Part shown: positions 8,627 through 16,316 of the stretch, piece by piece
How positions within the stretch are numbered: position 1 is the first letter of the stretch
Layout of the letters: each line of letters begins with the position of its first letter
Source of the DNA: Thermoplasmatales archaeon
GTDB lineage: Archaea > Thermoplasmatota > Thermoplasmata > Thermoplasmatales > GCA-001856825
NCBI GenBank assembly: GCA_026127935.1
Contig: JAJSLL010000010.1
Coordinates: forward strand, 1-61,932
Reading direction: 5' to 3'
DNA length: 61,932 bases
Notes under the pieces: generated by a model
Database searches by the model: none
The model's input: only the letters and a program-made list of their open reading frames with translations
Told to the model about the DNA's origin: nothing
Made by a program: the position numbers and the translations under genes

Positions 8627-9657
8627 TCCAACAATCTACCTCTATAGATCTTTCGTACCTTCCTTATGTCATTGAGATTCGTACACCCCGTCAAGAACAT
8701 GGCCGTCTTGAGCTCAGTCTCGAGGTGCGAAATTAGATTTGACACTTCCTTATCAGACTGGAGAGCCGCTTTTAGGAATGTCGAGGCAAGACCTCCGAGT
8801 GATGCTCCCATCGCCAGACCTCTGAAAACATCCAGACCTGTCCTGACTCCGCCAGATGCTATGAGCGGAAGCTCAACATTGGTATAAATTAGGCAAACAG
8901 GCGATGGTATTCCCCAGTTCCAGAATGTTTTACCTATCCTCTCTTTCCTCTCGTCCGATCTGTTCTTGCTTCGGAGAGATTCAACAGCGGCAAAGGAAGT
9001 TCCTGATCTTCCGCCGGTGTCTATGGCAGAGACTCCCAGCTGCTTGAAATCGAGAGCGTCTTGCAAAGAGAAGCCAGCCCCTGTTTCCTTGGCAATCACC
9101 TTGTATTTCTTTGAAAGTTCACCCAGTCTCTTCTTTATTCCTTTGGAATTCCTGTCTCCTTCCGGTTGTGCCATTTCTTGTACAAAATTGAAGTGGACTG
9201 CTAGTGCATCCGCTTTCACCAACCCAACGGCGTAATCTATCTCCTCGTCGCTCAGAGCGTTCTTGGACTGTTTGATGAGCTGAGGTGCACCAACATTGGC
9301 TATTCTGAACGGGACATCGTACTCAGTGACCACAGAGTAAGTACTTCCCATTTCTTTGTTCTGAATCGCAGCCCTTTCCGATCCCACTCCCATCGCAATT
9401 CCGGCCTCAGCCGCTCCTCGTGCAAGGTTCTCATTTATCTGCTTCGTCTCAGGATGGCCACCAGTCATCGAAGATATAAGGAACGGCAGTTTGAGTCTCT
9501 TCCCGAGGAATGTCGTCGAGGTGTCAATCTCGTCAAAATCCACTTCCGGCATCGATCTTTGAACTATATCAACGTCGTCCCAGAAATTGTAATCGTGAGA
9601 AACATCTTTAGTTGAAATAATGTCAATGTGTTCCAATTTTCTCCTCTCCACAGTCAT
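8608..9657 (-). CDS. fni: Type 2 isopentenyl-diphosphate isomerase
   Basis: A 349-residue FMN-dependent IDI-2. Hallmarks are RRKLEHIDI at the N-terminus, MTGGHPE near residue 65, GVGSERAA near 97, HFNFVQEMAQPEGDR near 155 and AIDTGGRSGTSF near 211. It interconverts IPP and DMAPP to supply archaeal membrane lipid chains. The ATG overlaps the stop of the isopentenyl phosphate kinase gene (ATGA), so the enzymes that make and then isomerise IPP are translationally coupled. Confidence 0.95.
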   Translation of the reverse strand: MTVERRKLEHIDIISTKDVSHDYNFWDDVDIVQRSMPEVDFDEIDTSTTFLGKRLKLPFLISSMTGGHPETKQINENLARGAAEAGIAMGVGSERAAIQNKEMGSTYSVVTEYDVPFRIANVGAPQLIKQSKNALSDEEIDYAVGLVKADALAVHFNFVQEMAQPEGDRNSKGIKKRLGELSKKYKVIAKETGAGFSLQDALDFKQLGVSAIDTGGRSGTSFAAVESLRSKNRSDERKERIGKTFWNWGIPSPVCLIYTNVELPLIASGGVRTGLDVFRGLAMGASLGGLASTFLKAALQSDKEVSNLISHLETELKTAMFLTGCTNLNDIRKVRKIYRGRLLEWLNQI

Positions 9658-10403
9658 TTGATCACCGTCGATATGCTCTCCTTTCCTCGCAAGTAATTTC
9701 TCAACCTTTCCGGTCTGTTCCCATTAAGCACTACCACTCTGCTAGTATAAGACATCATTTTCTTAATCCTTTTCATTTTACCAGCCATTGAACCTGTAGC
9801 ATCCCTCGCAGTATCAACCACCGAAATCTCTCTTGCCTTTATGAGGGGGATGAATTTTGCGTTCTTATTGGTCTTCGGATCGCTGTCAAACAGTCCATCA
9901 ACATCAGTTATGAAAACAACAGATTCTGGTCTGAAGGCCCGTGAAAGGTCTAATGCAATTTCATCACCAGATATTATTCTGTACCTACCCTTGTTCATAA
10001 TTATGTCACCAAAGAGAACAGGAACGAACCCTTTGTCAATAAGTGACTTGACCACGGTAAAGTCAGGTTTTCCAAAATTGTAGATGACGTGAGGTGGTAC
10101 AGAAATTGCATTTACCTCTCTCTCATTCAGAAATTCAATGATAACAGAGTTTAGAGTAAGCACGTCTGAGACGACTTTGGAAATAGCCTCCTCTTTTCCC
10201 TTGATTGAGCCCGGCTTTTCCAATCCATGCTTCAGGGCCATTATGTGTCCAAAAGATCCAGCACCGTGAATCAATATCTTCTCCTCTTTACTCTCAGATA
10301 GTACGTCGCACAGCTCCTCTAGCAAATCCTTGTTGATTTTCTTGTAGCTCTCCTTGTGTGTGATGATACTTCCTCCGAGCTTGATTACTTTCACGATTTG
10401 CAA
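9654..10403 (-). CDS. Isopentenyl phosphate kinase
   Basis: A 249-residue amino acid kinase fold protein. IKLGGSI is at residues 7-13 and the isopentenyl phosphate kinase signature HGAGSFGH at 46-53, where His 53 corresponds to the substrate-phosphate-binding catalytic His. ITDVDGLFDSDP lies near 165. It converts isopentenyl phosphate to IPP, the last step of the archaeal modified mevalonate route used in Thermoplasma. It is the first gene of the ipk-idi2-zpr1 unit and is divergent from the aminotransferase gene. Confidence 0.93.
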   Translation of the reverse strand: MQIVKVIKLGGSIITHKESYKKINKDLLEELCDVLSESKEEKILIHGAGSFGHIMALKHGLEKPGSIKGKEEAISKVVSDVLTLNSVIIEFLNEREVNAISVPPHVIYNFGKPDFTVVKSLIDKGFVPVLFGDIIMNKGRYRIISGDEIALDLSRAFRPESVVFITDVDGLFDSDPKTNKNAKFIPLIKAREISVVDTARDATGSMAGKMKRIKKMMSYTSRVVVLNGNRPERLRNYLRGKESISTVIK

Positions 10404-10462
10404 TTAGCTCTGAATAAATAAAATCATCGAAGATTGTTTATTTTGGAAGTTATTGTACCGTC

Positions 10463-11455
10463 ATGTCTTTGGACGTTTCAATGTTCAGATTCGTCGAATC
10501 CATTCCAGACGAGAACATCAATCTTGCTTCTAGCGCGATGAGGGGCATGAACCCAGAAGGATTGGGTGGAGTCGAGGTAGAGGAACAGATTGCGAAGTTA
10601 TATGGAGTTGAGAAAGAACAGGTTATTGTTACTCCATCTGGAACCTTTGCATCATACTTCACCCTTTATCACCTCAGAAAGAAGGTCGCCTCGATGGTAA
10701 CTATAACACCAGAGTACCCAGCATATTATTACCAAGCAAGGGAAATAGGAATAGGAACGACTCTTGAAAACAGGGCATCCTCTGAAGGTGTCGATTTATC
10801 TCCTTGGGATGTTGACGAGAAGACTGCATATTTCATAAGCAACCCAAACAATCCTACTGGGTTGTCTTGGAGTGATGAAAGCATAAGATCGATAGCGAGG
10901 GAGACCGAAGGGAATGAATCTTATCTTGTTATAGACGATACCTTTTCATTCTTCAACGGTAATTTTCCAAAGAAACTTGAAACTGGAAATACGATAATGC
11001 TGGGTTCGGCCTCCAAATTCTTCGGTGAATCCGGGATCAAGATGGGCTGGATAATTGCCGGCAAACAGATGATACAGGAAATGAAAGAGAGAATGGGGAT
11101 TATTGTGCCCGTAATTTCTTCGAGCGTGAAACGCAGAGGAAGCTATCTCCTCAGCAACATCAATGTCTATAAGGATTACAACAGGAAGAAAATTGACGAG
11201 AACTCTAAGATACTTTTTGAAAATCTGGACGAATTCCTAGTTGGATACAAGGGAACAATAGTCAATGCTCTCTCAGTGGGTGAAGATTCGGTAAAATTCT
11301 CACTTTCTCTCATGACAGAGGGCGTCTCAACAGTGCCAGGTTACTATTTTGGATCAGACTCGATGATTAGGATTGGATTGGGCACTGAAGATGCAGAGCG
11401 AACAGAAAAGGGAATCAAGATAATAGCTAATAGAATGTCAAACTGGAAGAGGTAA
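10463..11455 (+). CDS. PLP-dependent class I/II aminotransferase
   Basis: A 330-residue fold-type I aminotransferase. NPNNPTG lies near residues 127-133, the aspartate contacting the pyridine ring in VIDDTFS near 160, and the Schiff-base lysine in GSASKFFGESG at about 186. The protein is shorter than usual (380-400), with a compact N-terminus. The amino donor is not determinable; histidinol-phosphate or aromatic aminotransferase-like activity is possible. The stop is followed one base later by the ATG of the HerA-like ATPase, so they form one unit. Confidence 0.85.
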   Translation: MSLDVSMFRFVESIPDENINLASSAMRGMNPEGLGGVEVEEQIAKLYGVEKEQVIVTPSGTFASYFTLYHLRKKVASMVTITPEYPAYYYQAREIGIGTTLENRASSEGVDLSPWDVDEKTAYFISNPNNPTGLSWSDESIRSIARETEGNESYLVIDDTFSFFNGNFPKKLETGNTIMLGSASKFFGESGIKMGWIIAGKQMIQEMKERMGIIVPVISSSVKRRGSYLLSNINVYKDYNRKKIDENSKILFENLDEFLVGYKGTIVNALSVGEDSVKFSLSLMTEGVSTVPGYYFGSDSMIRIGLGTEDAERTEKGIKIIANRMSNWKR

Positions 11456-11456
11456 G

Positions 11457-12893
11457 ATGGATCCTGTAGGAATCCTGTATGGAGACATCCATCCAACTGT
11501 TGTTAACTGCTCTGTCTCAGGAAAGTTGAGACAGGGGGATTACGTCAGACTGAAACATCACGAAGACGGCTGGGTTTTGGGAAAAGTTGACGTGATAGGC
11601 GCCAAGACTAATCTTTCAATCGAAAAGTCATACCAAATAATGGAGGGAAATAATGTAGAGATACAGCAGACAGTATCAGCTCAAATAGTCATAATTGGTT
11701 ACTTGGATCAGAAGCACATCCTGCAATATCCGAGGACCCCCTTTCTCGCTGGAACCCCGGTATACCTCGCTGATGACGAATTCATATCTGCCACCCTCAA
11801 CATAAGCAGCAGCAAGAAGGGTAGAGCTTATATCGGCCTGATATACGGCCACAGCATTCCATTCTCGATCGATATCAATTCAATGGTGCAGAAGCACATA
11901 TCCGTCATGGCAAAGACCGGAGGTGGAAAGAGTTACCTCACGGGAGTGATCATCGAGGAGCTTATCAAGAATGATGTCACCTGTGTTGTGATAGATCCTC
12001 ACGGTGAATACGGATCCATGAAGAGCAAGGCTTCCGAATCTGAGGAAATGAAGAGATTCTCCATACATCCGAGTTCGTACGGTGACAAGATTATCATATT
12101 TTCCCCTGAACGAGGGGATGAGAAGCTCACCTTCACACTTTCACAGATAAATGTAAAGGAACTGGTGAGCATCATGAATCTTTCTGACGCCAAGTCGTAC
12201 GTTCTTCCGTTGAGAAAGGCGATAGACGCAATCAGACTTTCAAGCAAGGATTATGACTTCGATGACATCATCAAGGAACTACGGAGGCAGGATGACTCTT
12301 CCCTTTCACAGACCCTTGAAAAGGAACTGCTCTATCTCAAGTCTCTGAATGTTCTAGGTAAGAGGGGCCTCCGCGTAGATGAGCTGGTTGTCAAAGGTAA
12401 GGTCTCCATCATTGAGATGAAGGGATTGCCCCCAGACGTTCAGGAACTCATCGTACAGAGGTTGCTGTATGCTCTCTTCGAATCAAGGAAGAAGGGTCGC
12501 ATCCCTCCCCTCCTTACTGCAGTAGAAGAGGCACACAATTTTGCTCCACAGCAGGGGAAGGCTTTCTCCTCCAAGATAATGAGAACCGTAGCTTCTGAGG
12601 GAAGAAAATTCGGTTTCGGTTTGCTTGTCGTCTCACAGAGACCTGCAAAGGTTGACAAGAATGTCCTTTCTCAATGCGGCACTCAGTTGATTCTGAAGGT
12701 GACAAATCCAAACGATCTCAAGGCAATTGGCAACTCCGTCGAAGGCCTTACGAACTCGTCGCTGGACGAGATTCAGAGACTTCCAGTGGGAACTTCTCTC
12801 GTCGCATCTCCAGAACTCCCTATTCCCCTTTTCATAGAAGTTCGACCCAGGGAAACAGACGACGGTGGAAAGAATGTGAGGGTCGTCAGATGA
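11457..12893 (+). CDS. HerA-like hexameric ATPase/translocase
   Basis: A 478-residue protein with an N-terminal HAS-barrel-like beta domain (about 1-110). A FtsK/HerA-type ATPase follows: Walker A in AKTGGGKSY near residue 152, Walker B-type AVEEAHNF near 355, then SEGRKFGFGLLVVSQRP, a pattern typical of HerA. HerA pumps DNA for NurA/Mre11-Rad50 end resection. No nurA, mre11 or rad50 lies adjacent here, so this could be a HerA paralogue. The downstream DUF357 gene overlaps its stop (ATGA). The AddAB-like module lies about 1 kb downstream. Confidence 0.85.
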   Translation: MDPVGILYGDIHPTVVNCSVSGKLRQGDYVRLKHHEDGWVLGKVDVIGAKTNLSIEKSYQIMEGNNVEIQQTVSAQIVIIGYLDQKHILQYPRTPFLAGTPVYLADDEFISATLNISSSKKGRAYIGLIYGHSIPFSIDINSMVQKHISVMAKTGGGKSYLTGVIIEELIKNDVTCVVIDPHGEYGSMKSKASESEEMKRFSIHPSSYGDKIIIFSPERGDEKLTFTLSQINVKELVSIMNLSDAKSYVLPLRKAIDAIRLSSKDYDFDDIIKELRRQDDSSLSQTLEKELLYLKSLNVLGKRGLRVDELVVKGKVSIIEMKGLPPDVQELIVQRLLYALFESRKKGRIPPLLTAVEEAHNFAPQQGKAFSSKIMRTVASEGRKFGFGLLVVSQRPAKVDKNVLSQCGTQLILKVTNPNDLKAIGNSVEGLTNSSLDEIQRLPVGTSLVASPELPIPLFIEVRPRETDDGGKNVRVVR

Positions 12894-13174
12894 CCCTAGA
12901 AGAGAGATGCAAGAAGTATCTGGATATTACAAAAGAAGCCCTGACTCTTGTAAAAGTATCACCCCCCAAAGAGAGCTTTTTGACCGGGGCTGCAAATGAC
13001 TTCATCGATATGTGCAAAAACTACCTCAAGGACGCTACCTACTTCTACGACAAGGGCGATTTTGAAAATTCCCTAGCGGCTAGCTCCTATGCCTATGCTT
13101 GGCTGGATGCTGGTGTACGTCTCGGGATTCTGAGCGCATCTGGTGATTATAAGAGGTTCACTCAATATTCCTAG
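12890..13174 (+). CDS. DUF357 domain protein
   Basis: A 94-residue all-helical acidic protein with the DUF357 pattern: ERCKKYLDITKEAL at the start and FENSLAASSYAYAWLDAGVRLG near residues 60-80. The function is unknown. I use the ATG that overlaps the HerA-like stop (ATGA). A longer in-frame extension to 12674 lies inside the HerA coding region and is an artefact. The last four bases overlap the convergent 13171-13491 gene. Coupling to the HerA-like ATPase suggests an accessory role, by inference only. Confidence 0.8.
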   Translation: MTLEERCKKYLDITKEALTLVKVSPPKESFLTGAANDFIDMCKNYLKDATYFYDKGDFENSLAASSYAYAWLDAGVRLGILSASGDYKRFTQYS

Positions 13175-13464
13175 CGGAATGTGCTGTAATCGTAAATCAG
13201 ATCTATTAGTCGCTTGCTCGTCATGTCGTCAATGATGCCTTCATTTTTCTTGACTAACACATAGTCCCTGGCTTCAAGAACTCCGTTCTTCGCAGCCTTT
13301 GCGTAGACAGAACCAATAACACCGCCTCGTACGCTTTCTGGAAGATCGTGAAGCAACTTTCCTAAAAGAAATCTGAACTCCTCATTTTTTCTCATATTGA
13401 GTTTCCTTAACTTCTTCTTGGTCTCAATACCATTTGCGTTTGTAGGGGTTCGATTTACCTCCAT
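13171..13464 (-). CDS. Small conserved-looking basic protein, unknown function
   Basis: I do not recognise a family. The reading frame opens at 13491, but a TATA-like sequence (AAATATTTAAAT on the minus strand, around 13493-13504) makes the ATG at 13464 the better start, giving 97 residues. A further ATG at 13395 (MRKNEEF) would give 74. The protein is rich in charged residues and predicted helical: LLGKLLHDLPESVRGGVIGSVYAKAAKNG. The C-terminal half looks like a folded domain; the N-terminus is low-complexity and basic. It is convergent with DUF357. Confidence 0.55.
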   Translation of the reverse strand: MEVNRTPTNANGIETKKKLRKLNMRKNEEFRFLLGKLLHDLPESVRGGVIGSVYAKAAKNGVLEARDYVLVKKNEGIIDDMTSKRLIDLIYDYSTFR

Positions 13465-13499
13465 CTGTATGCAAGAATCAATCCGTAACATTTAAATAT

Positions 13500-13936
13500 T
13501 TCCTTTTAGCCACTTCGAAAAATTCTGCTCCCAGCAATCTCACAACTGCTGAATGAATCTTGCAGACCAATCAAGAGTATTCAGGATTGACGTATTCTGA
13601 CAAACCCAAGTTTCTACTATTATTATATTAGGAATAAGATTAGTTCCTTTGTCTTTTAATCGAACTTCTGAACTTGTCCGAGTTTAATAGACTGGCTCGC
13701 TTAGTTGTATTCATTTATTTGATTGTTCAGGTTGTAGGTCTTTTAATTTGGTTAAGGCTTCACGAATAACCACGCCATTGACGGTTATTTAACTTCACTT
13801 GAAATTTTCCCCAGTTCCCTTCCCCAGAAGATGAGCATTAATTTCGAAGTTCTAACAAAAGTTAACACTTGCAGGCCAAATAAACTCTGAATAGACTCAA
13901 GACCGGCAAATGATTTATTGTACGTTAACTTAGGAA
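13500..13936. other. Intergenic region upstream of the AddB-like gene
   Basis: AT-rich, with no convincing reading frame or RNA fold. A TATA-like TTTATTGTA at about 13912-13920 sits roughly 25 bases before the TTG/GTG start of the AddB-like gene and probably serves a leaderless transcript. I see nothing else that I can support. Confidence 0.5.
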
Positions 13937-16315
13937 TTGGTGGGTGATGGAAAGAACAAGAGACATGTTTTCTACTCAAGTGGAGCCGCACGCGCTTTTT
14001 CCTTTATCAATGGAGTAGAAGCACAGGGAGTATTGGATCTAATCAAAGAAATGTCTTTGAGCGTTAGTGTAAATATTTTGACCGAGGAGGAAAGTCTTAT
14101 TTCTCTTTTGAAAGCTGGTGCCTCAATAGATGACTTAGTCCAGATGAAGATACTTCAGACCTTCCTTAAGATAACAGGGGAAACGTCCAGAGTGCACAAG
14201 CTTGTCGCTGAAGACATTTCAGAAAAGAAGATAGAGAAGTTTAGTGAGACAACTCTCCGCTATTACAAACTCATTTCAGAAATTGGCAAGAGTGAGGCTG
14301 AAGACTTCAGCGAGTTTATGAACTTATTCCCCCTCAAATACGACCTCTCTTCCGACTACGTGTCTCACCTGCCAGATTATCTGAAGCCGTATAATAAGCT
14401 GTTCAGGAGTCACGATATGGGCTCAAAAAGAGAGCCAAGAATCGTGAAGAAAAGATTCCCAGACTATTTTGCAGAACTTAGGTGGATCGTCAGGGACTCA
14501 GTGTCAAAGAAAGGCCTACGTGCAATATCGTTTCCTGACGATTATCTCATCGCAAATGCAGTGAGGGAGATGGAGTTGTATGGGATGAAACCGACTGTCA
14601 CTTCTCCTATCTCTGAAGTTCTGATAAACGATGTTCCTTACAATTTTGTTATCGCGGCCTTGAAGTGTATTGAGGAGAATTTCAGTTATGAATCTGTCAT
14701 CCCCCTTGTTGAGAATCCCTTTTCAGGTATAGAGGTCTCAAAGATCTATGATATCAAGGAAGAGTGCTATGACAAGAACATCACCAAGGGAATAAATGAC
14801 TGGAAAACTCTTTTCCACGAATTGAAAATCAAAGGGGATATACTGGACGACCTTGAGTTCCTTTCGAATGAAGCCTATAACAATCAAGATGTATCGAAGT
14901 GGATGAATTTCTGTAACAAGTACCTTGGAGAACGAAACTACCCGAACAAGATTCTGAGGATCCTTCTATCTGCGTTTGAAGATTATTCCAACGATCCTAC
15001 CGGGTTGATCAACGATATGGAATCGATGAAATTCATACCAAAGATCACCATTGTTGGTGAACCCAACGTCTTGATTGGTAAACCTTTGGACCTGATAGGT
15101 CTGGAGACAGAAAACATCTATTTAGGTGGAATGGACGCATCATCCTCACTGAGGGCCCTCCCAGAAGAAACCAGAGATTTTCTGAGCAAGACTGGACTGG
15201 AATACGCATTTGAGGACCTGATGGAAAATGCATATTCGTCACTTATCAAACTATCGGATAGCGTCACTCTGAGTTATTCAGCGATGGATGAAAAATTATC
15301 CTACACCGAGTCCATTGCGTTCTACGATGGTGTGAAGGAGGAGGAGGAGTACATTCCAAGGGACGTTGTCTTTATTCCCCAAACACCGATCGCACCTTGG
15401 GAATTAGCAAATGAGCAGAAGAAGGTTAATCCTTATCAACTAGAGGAAGGGGTCATAAAAGTGAGGATGGAGAAACCAATATATCCGACGTTCATCGAGA
15501 ATTACGCAGGATGCCATTTCAAGGGATTTGTTAATGGAATGTTGGGGATAGATGAGGTTGATCCCCCTAGAGAATTCTTGGACCCAAGGACAACCGGATC
15601 GATGACTCACAAAATTCTCGAAAAATACTACTCTACTAACTTGTCACCAGCAGAATTTGGTAAGTTGGCAGATTCATTTGTAAGGTCAGAGATAAGCAAG
15701 GAATTGTTTGACTCGAGAACGGAAGCACTGAAGTTCTACAGAGACAAGTACATATCTAACGGTAAACTAGTAAGATTCTTCGTGATGGACGTGAAACACG
15801 CGCTCGAGCTAGGTAGAAAAACAATACAGAAGGAATTTCATTTTCCTACTTCAGATCAACAAGTCTTTTATGAGTTTGGAGACAAGAAGATAAGTATCGG
15901 AGGGTACGTGGATAGAGTAGATGAGGAAAATGGAGGGCTATGTATAATTGATTACAAAAGTTCGCTGTATGGATATCCCAAAAACGACCTCTGTGATGAC
16001 AGACACGGGAAGATTCAGCTTTTTTTCTACAAACTCGGAGTGGAGTCAATCTTGAAGAAAAAGGTAAGAGCTGCAGCCTATGTGTCTTTTAGGGACATAA
16101 GTGAGGGATTCAACACTGCAGGTTTCTTCAACGCTATACCAAACGAAGAAGCCCAGGTAAGAAAGTGCAGGGAGATAGTTGACCCCGTCCTTGAAGATTT
16201 CGCTGCCGGTGATTTCGACCCAGTTGTGAAAGAAGGGGGGAGTCTCTGGAAATGTGAAAACGAACTATTCTGTCCTCTGCTCAGCGTATGCAGGGTTCAG
16301 GAAAGGAGATGGTAG
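13937..16315 (+). CDS. AddB-like PD-(D/E)XK nuclease with iron-sulfur-type cysteines
   Basis: A 792-residue protein. The C-terminal third is a RecB/AddB-type nuclease: His 558 (GSMTHKILEKYY), Asp 659 (GGYVDRVD), Asp 672 and Lys 674 (IIDYKSS) and a Q-x4-Y motif near 693. One cysteine before the fold (526) and three after it (773, 779, 785) match the 4Fe-4S staple of AddB nucleases, with spacing x5-x5 instead of the usual x2-x5. The N-terminal part resembles a helicase-like AddB scaffold but I see no Walker A motif. The start is TTG 13937 or GTG 13940. The helicase gene follows one base after the stop. Confidence 0.8.
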   Translation: MVGDGKNKRHVFYSSGAARAFSFINGVEAQGVLDLIKEMSLSVSVNILTEEESLISLLKAGASIDDLVQMKILQTFLKITGETSRVHKLVAEDISEKKIEKFSETTLRYYKLISEIGKSEAEDFSEFMNLFPLKYDLSSDYVSHLPDYLKPYNKLFRSHDMGSKREPRIVKKRFPDYFAELRWIVRDSVSKKGLRAISFPDDYLIANAVREMELYGMKPTVTSPISEVLINDVPYNFVIAALKCIEENFSYESVIPLVENPFSGIEVSKIYDIKEECYDKNITKGINDWKTLFHELKIKGDILDDLEFLSNEAYNNQDVSKWMNFCNKYLGERNYPNKILRILLSAFEDYSNDPTGLINDMESMKFIPKITIVGEPNVLIGKPLDLIGLETENIYLGGMDASSSLRALPEETRDFLSKTGLEYAFEDLMENAYSSLIKLSDSVTLSYSAMDEKLSYTESIAFYDGVKEEEEYIPRDVVFIPQTPIAPWELANEQKKVNPYQLEEGVIKVRMEKPIYPTFIENYAGCHFKGFVNGMLGIDEVDPPREFLDPRTTGSMTHKILEKYYSTNLSPAEFGKLADSFVRSEISKELFDSRTEALKFYRDKYISNGKLVRFFVMDVKHALELGRKTIQKEFHFPTSDQQVFYEFGDKKISIGGYVDRVDEENGGLCIIDYKSSLYGYPKNDLCDDRHGKIQLFFYKLGVESILKKKVRAAAYVSFRDISEGFNTAGFFNAIPNEEAQVRKCREIVDPVLEDFAAGDFDPVVKEGGSLWKCENELFCPLLSVCRVQERRW

Positions 16316-16316
16316 A

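Noticed and set aside
12674-12889. N-terminal extension of the DUF357 frame
   Set aside because: It lies wholly within the HerA-like coding region in another frame; the ATG at 12890 overlapping the stop is the natural start.
16254-16316. N-terminal extension of the helicase into the nuclease gene
   Set aside because: The overlapping codons do not match helicase N-termini; TTG 16317 follows a good ribosome-binding sequence and places motif I at residue 9 as expected.
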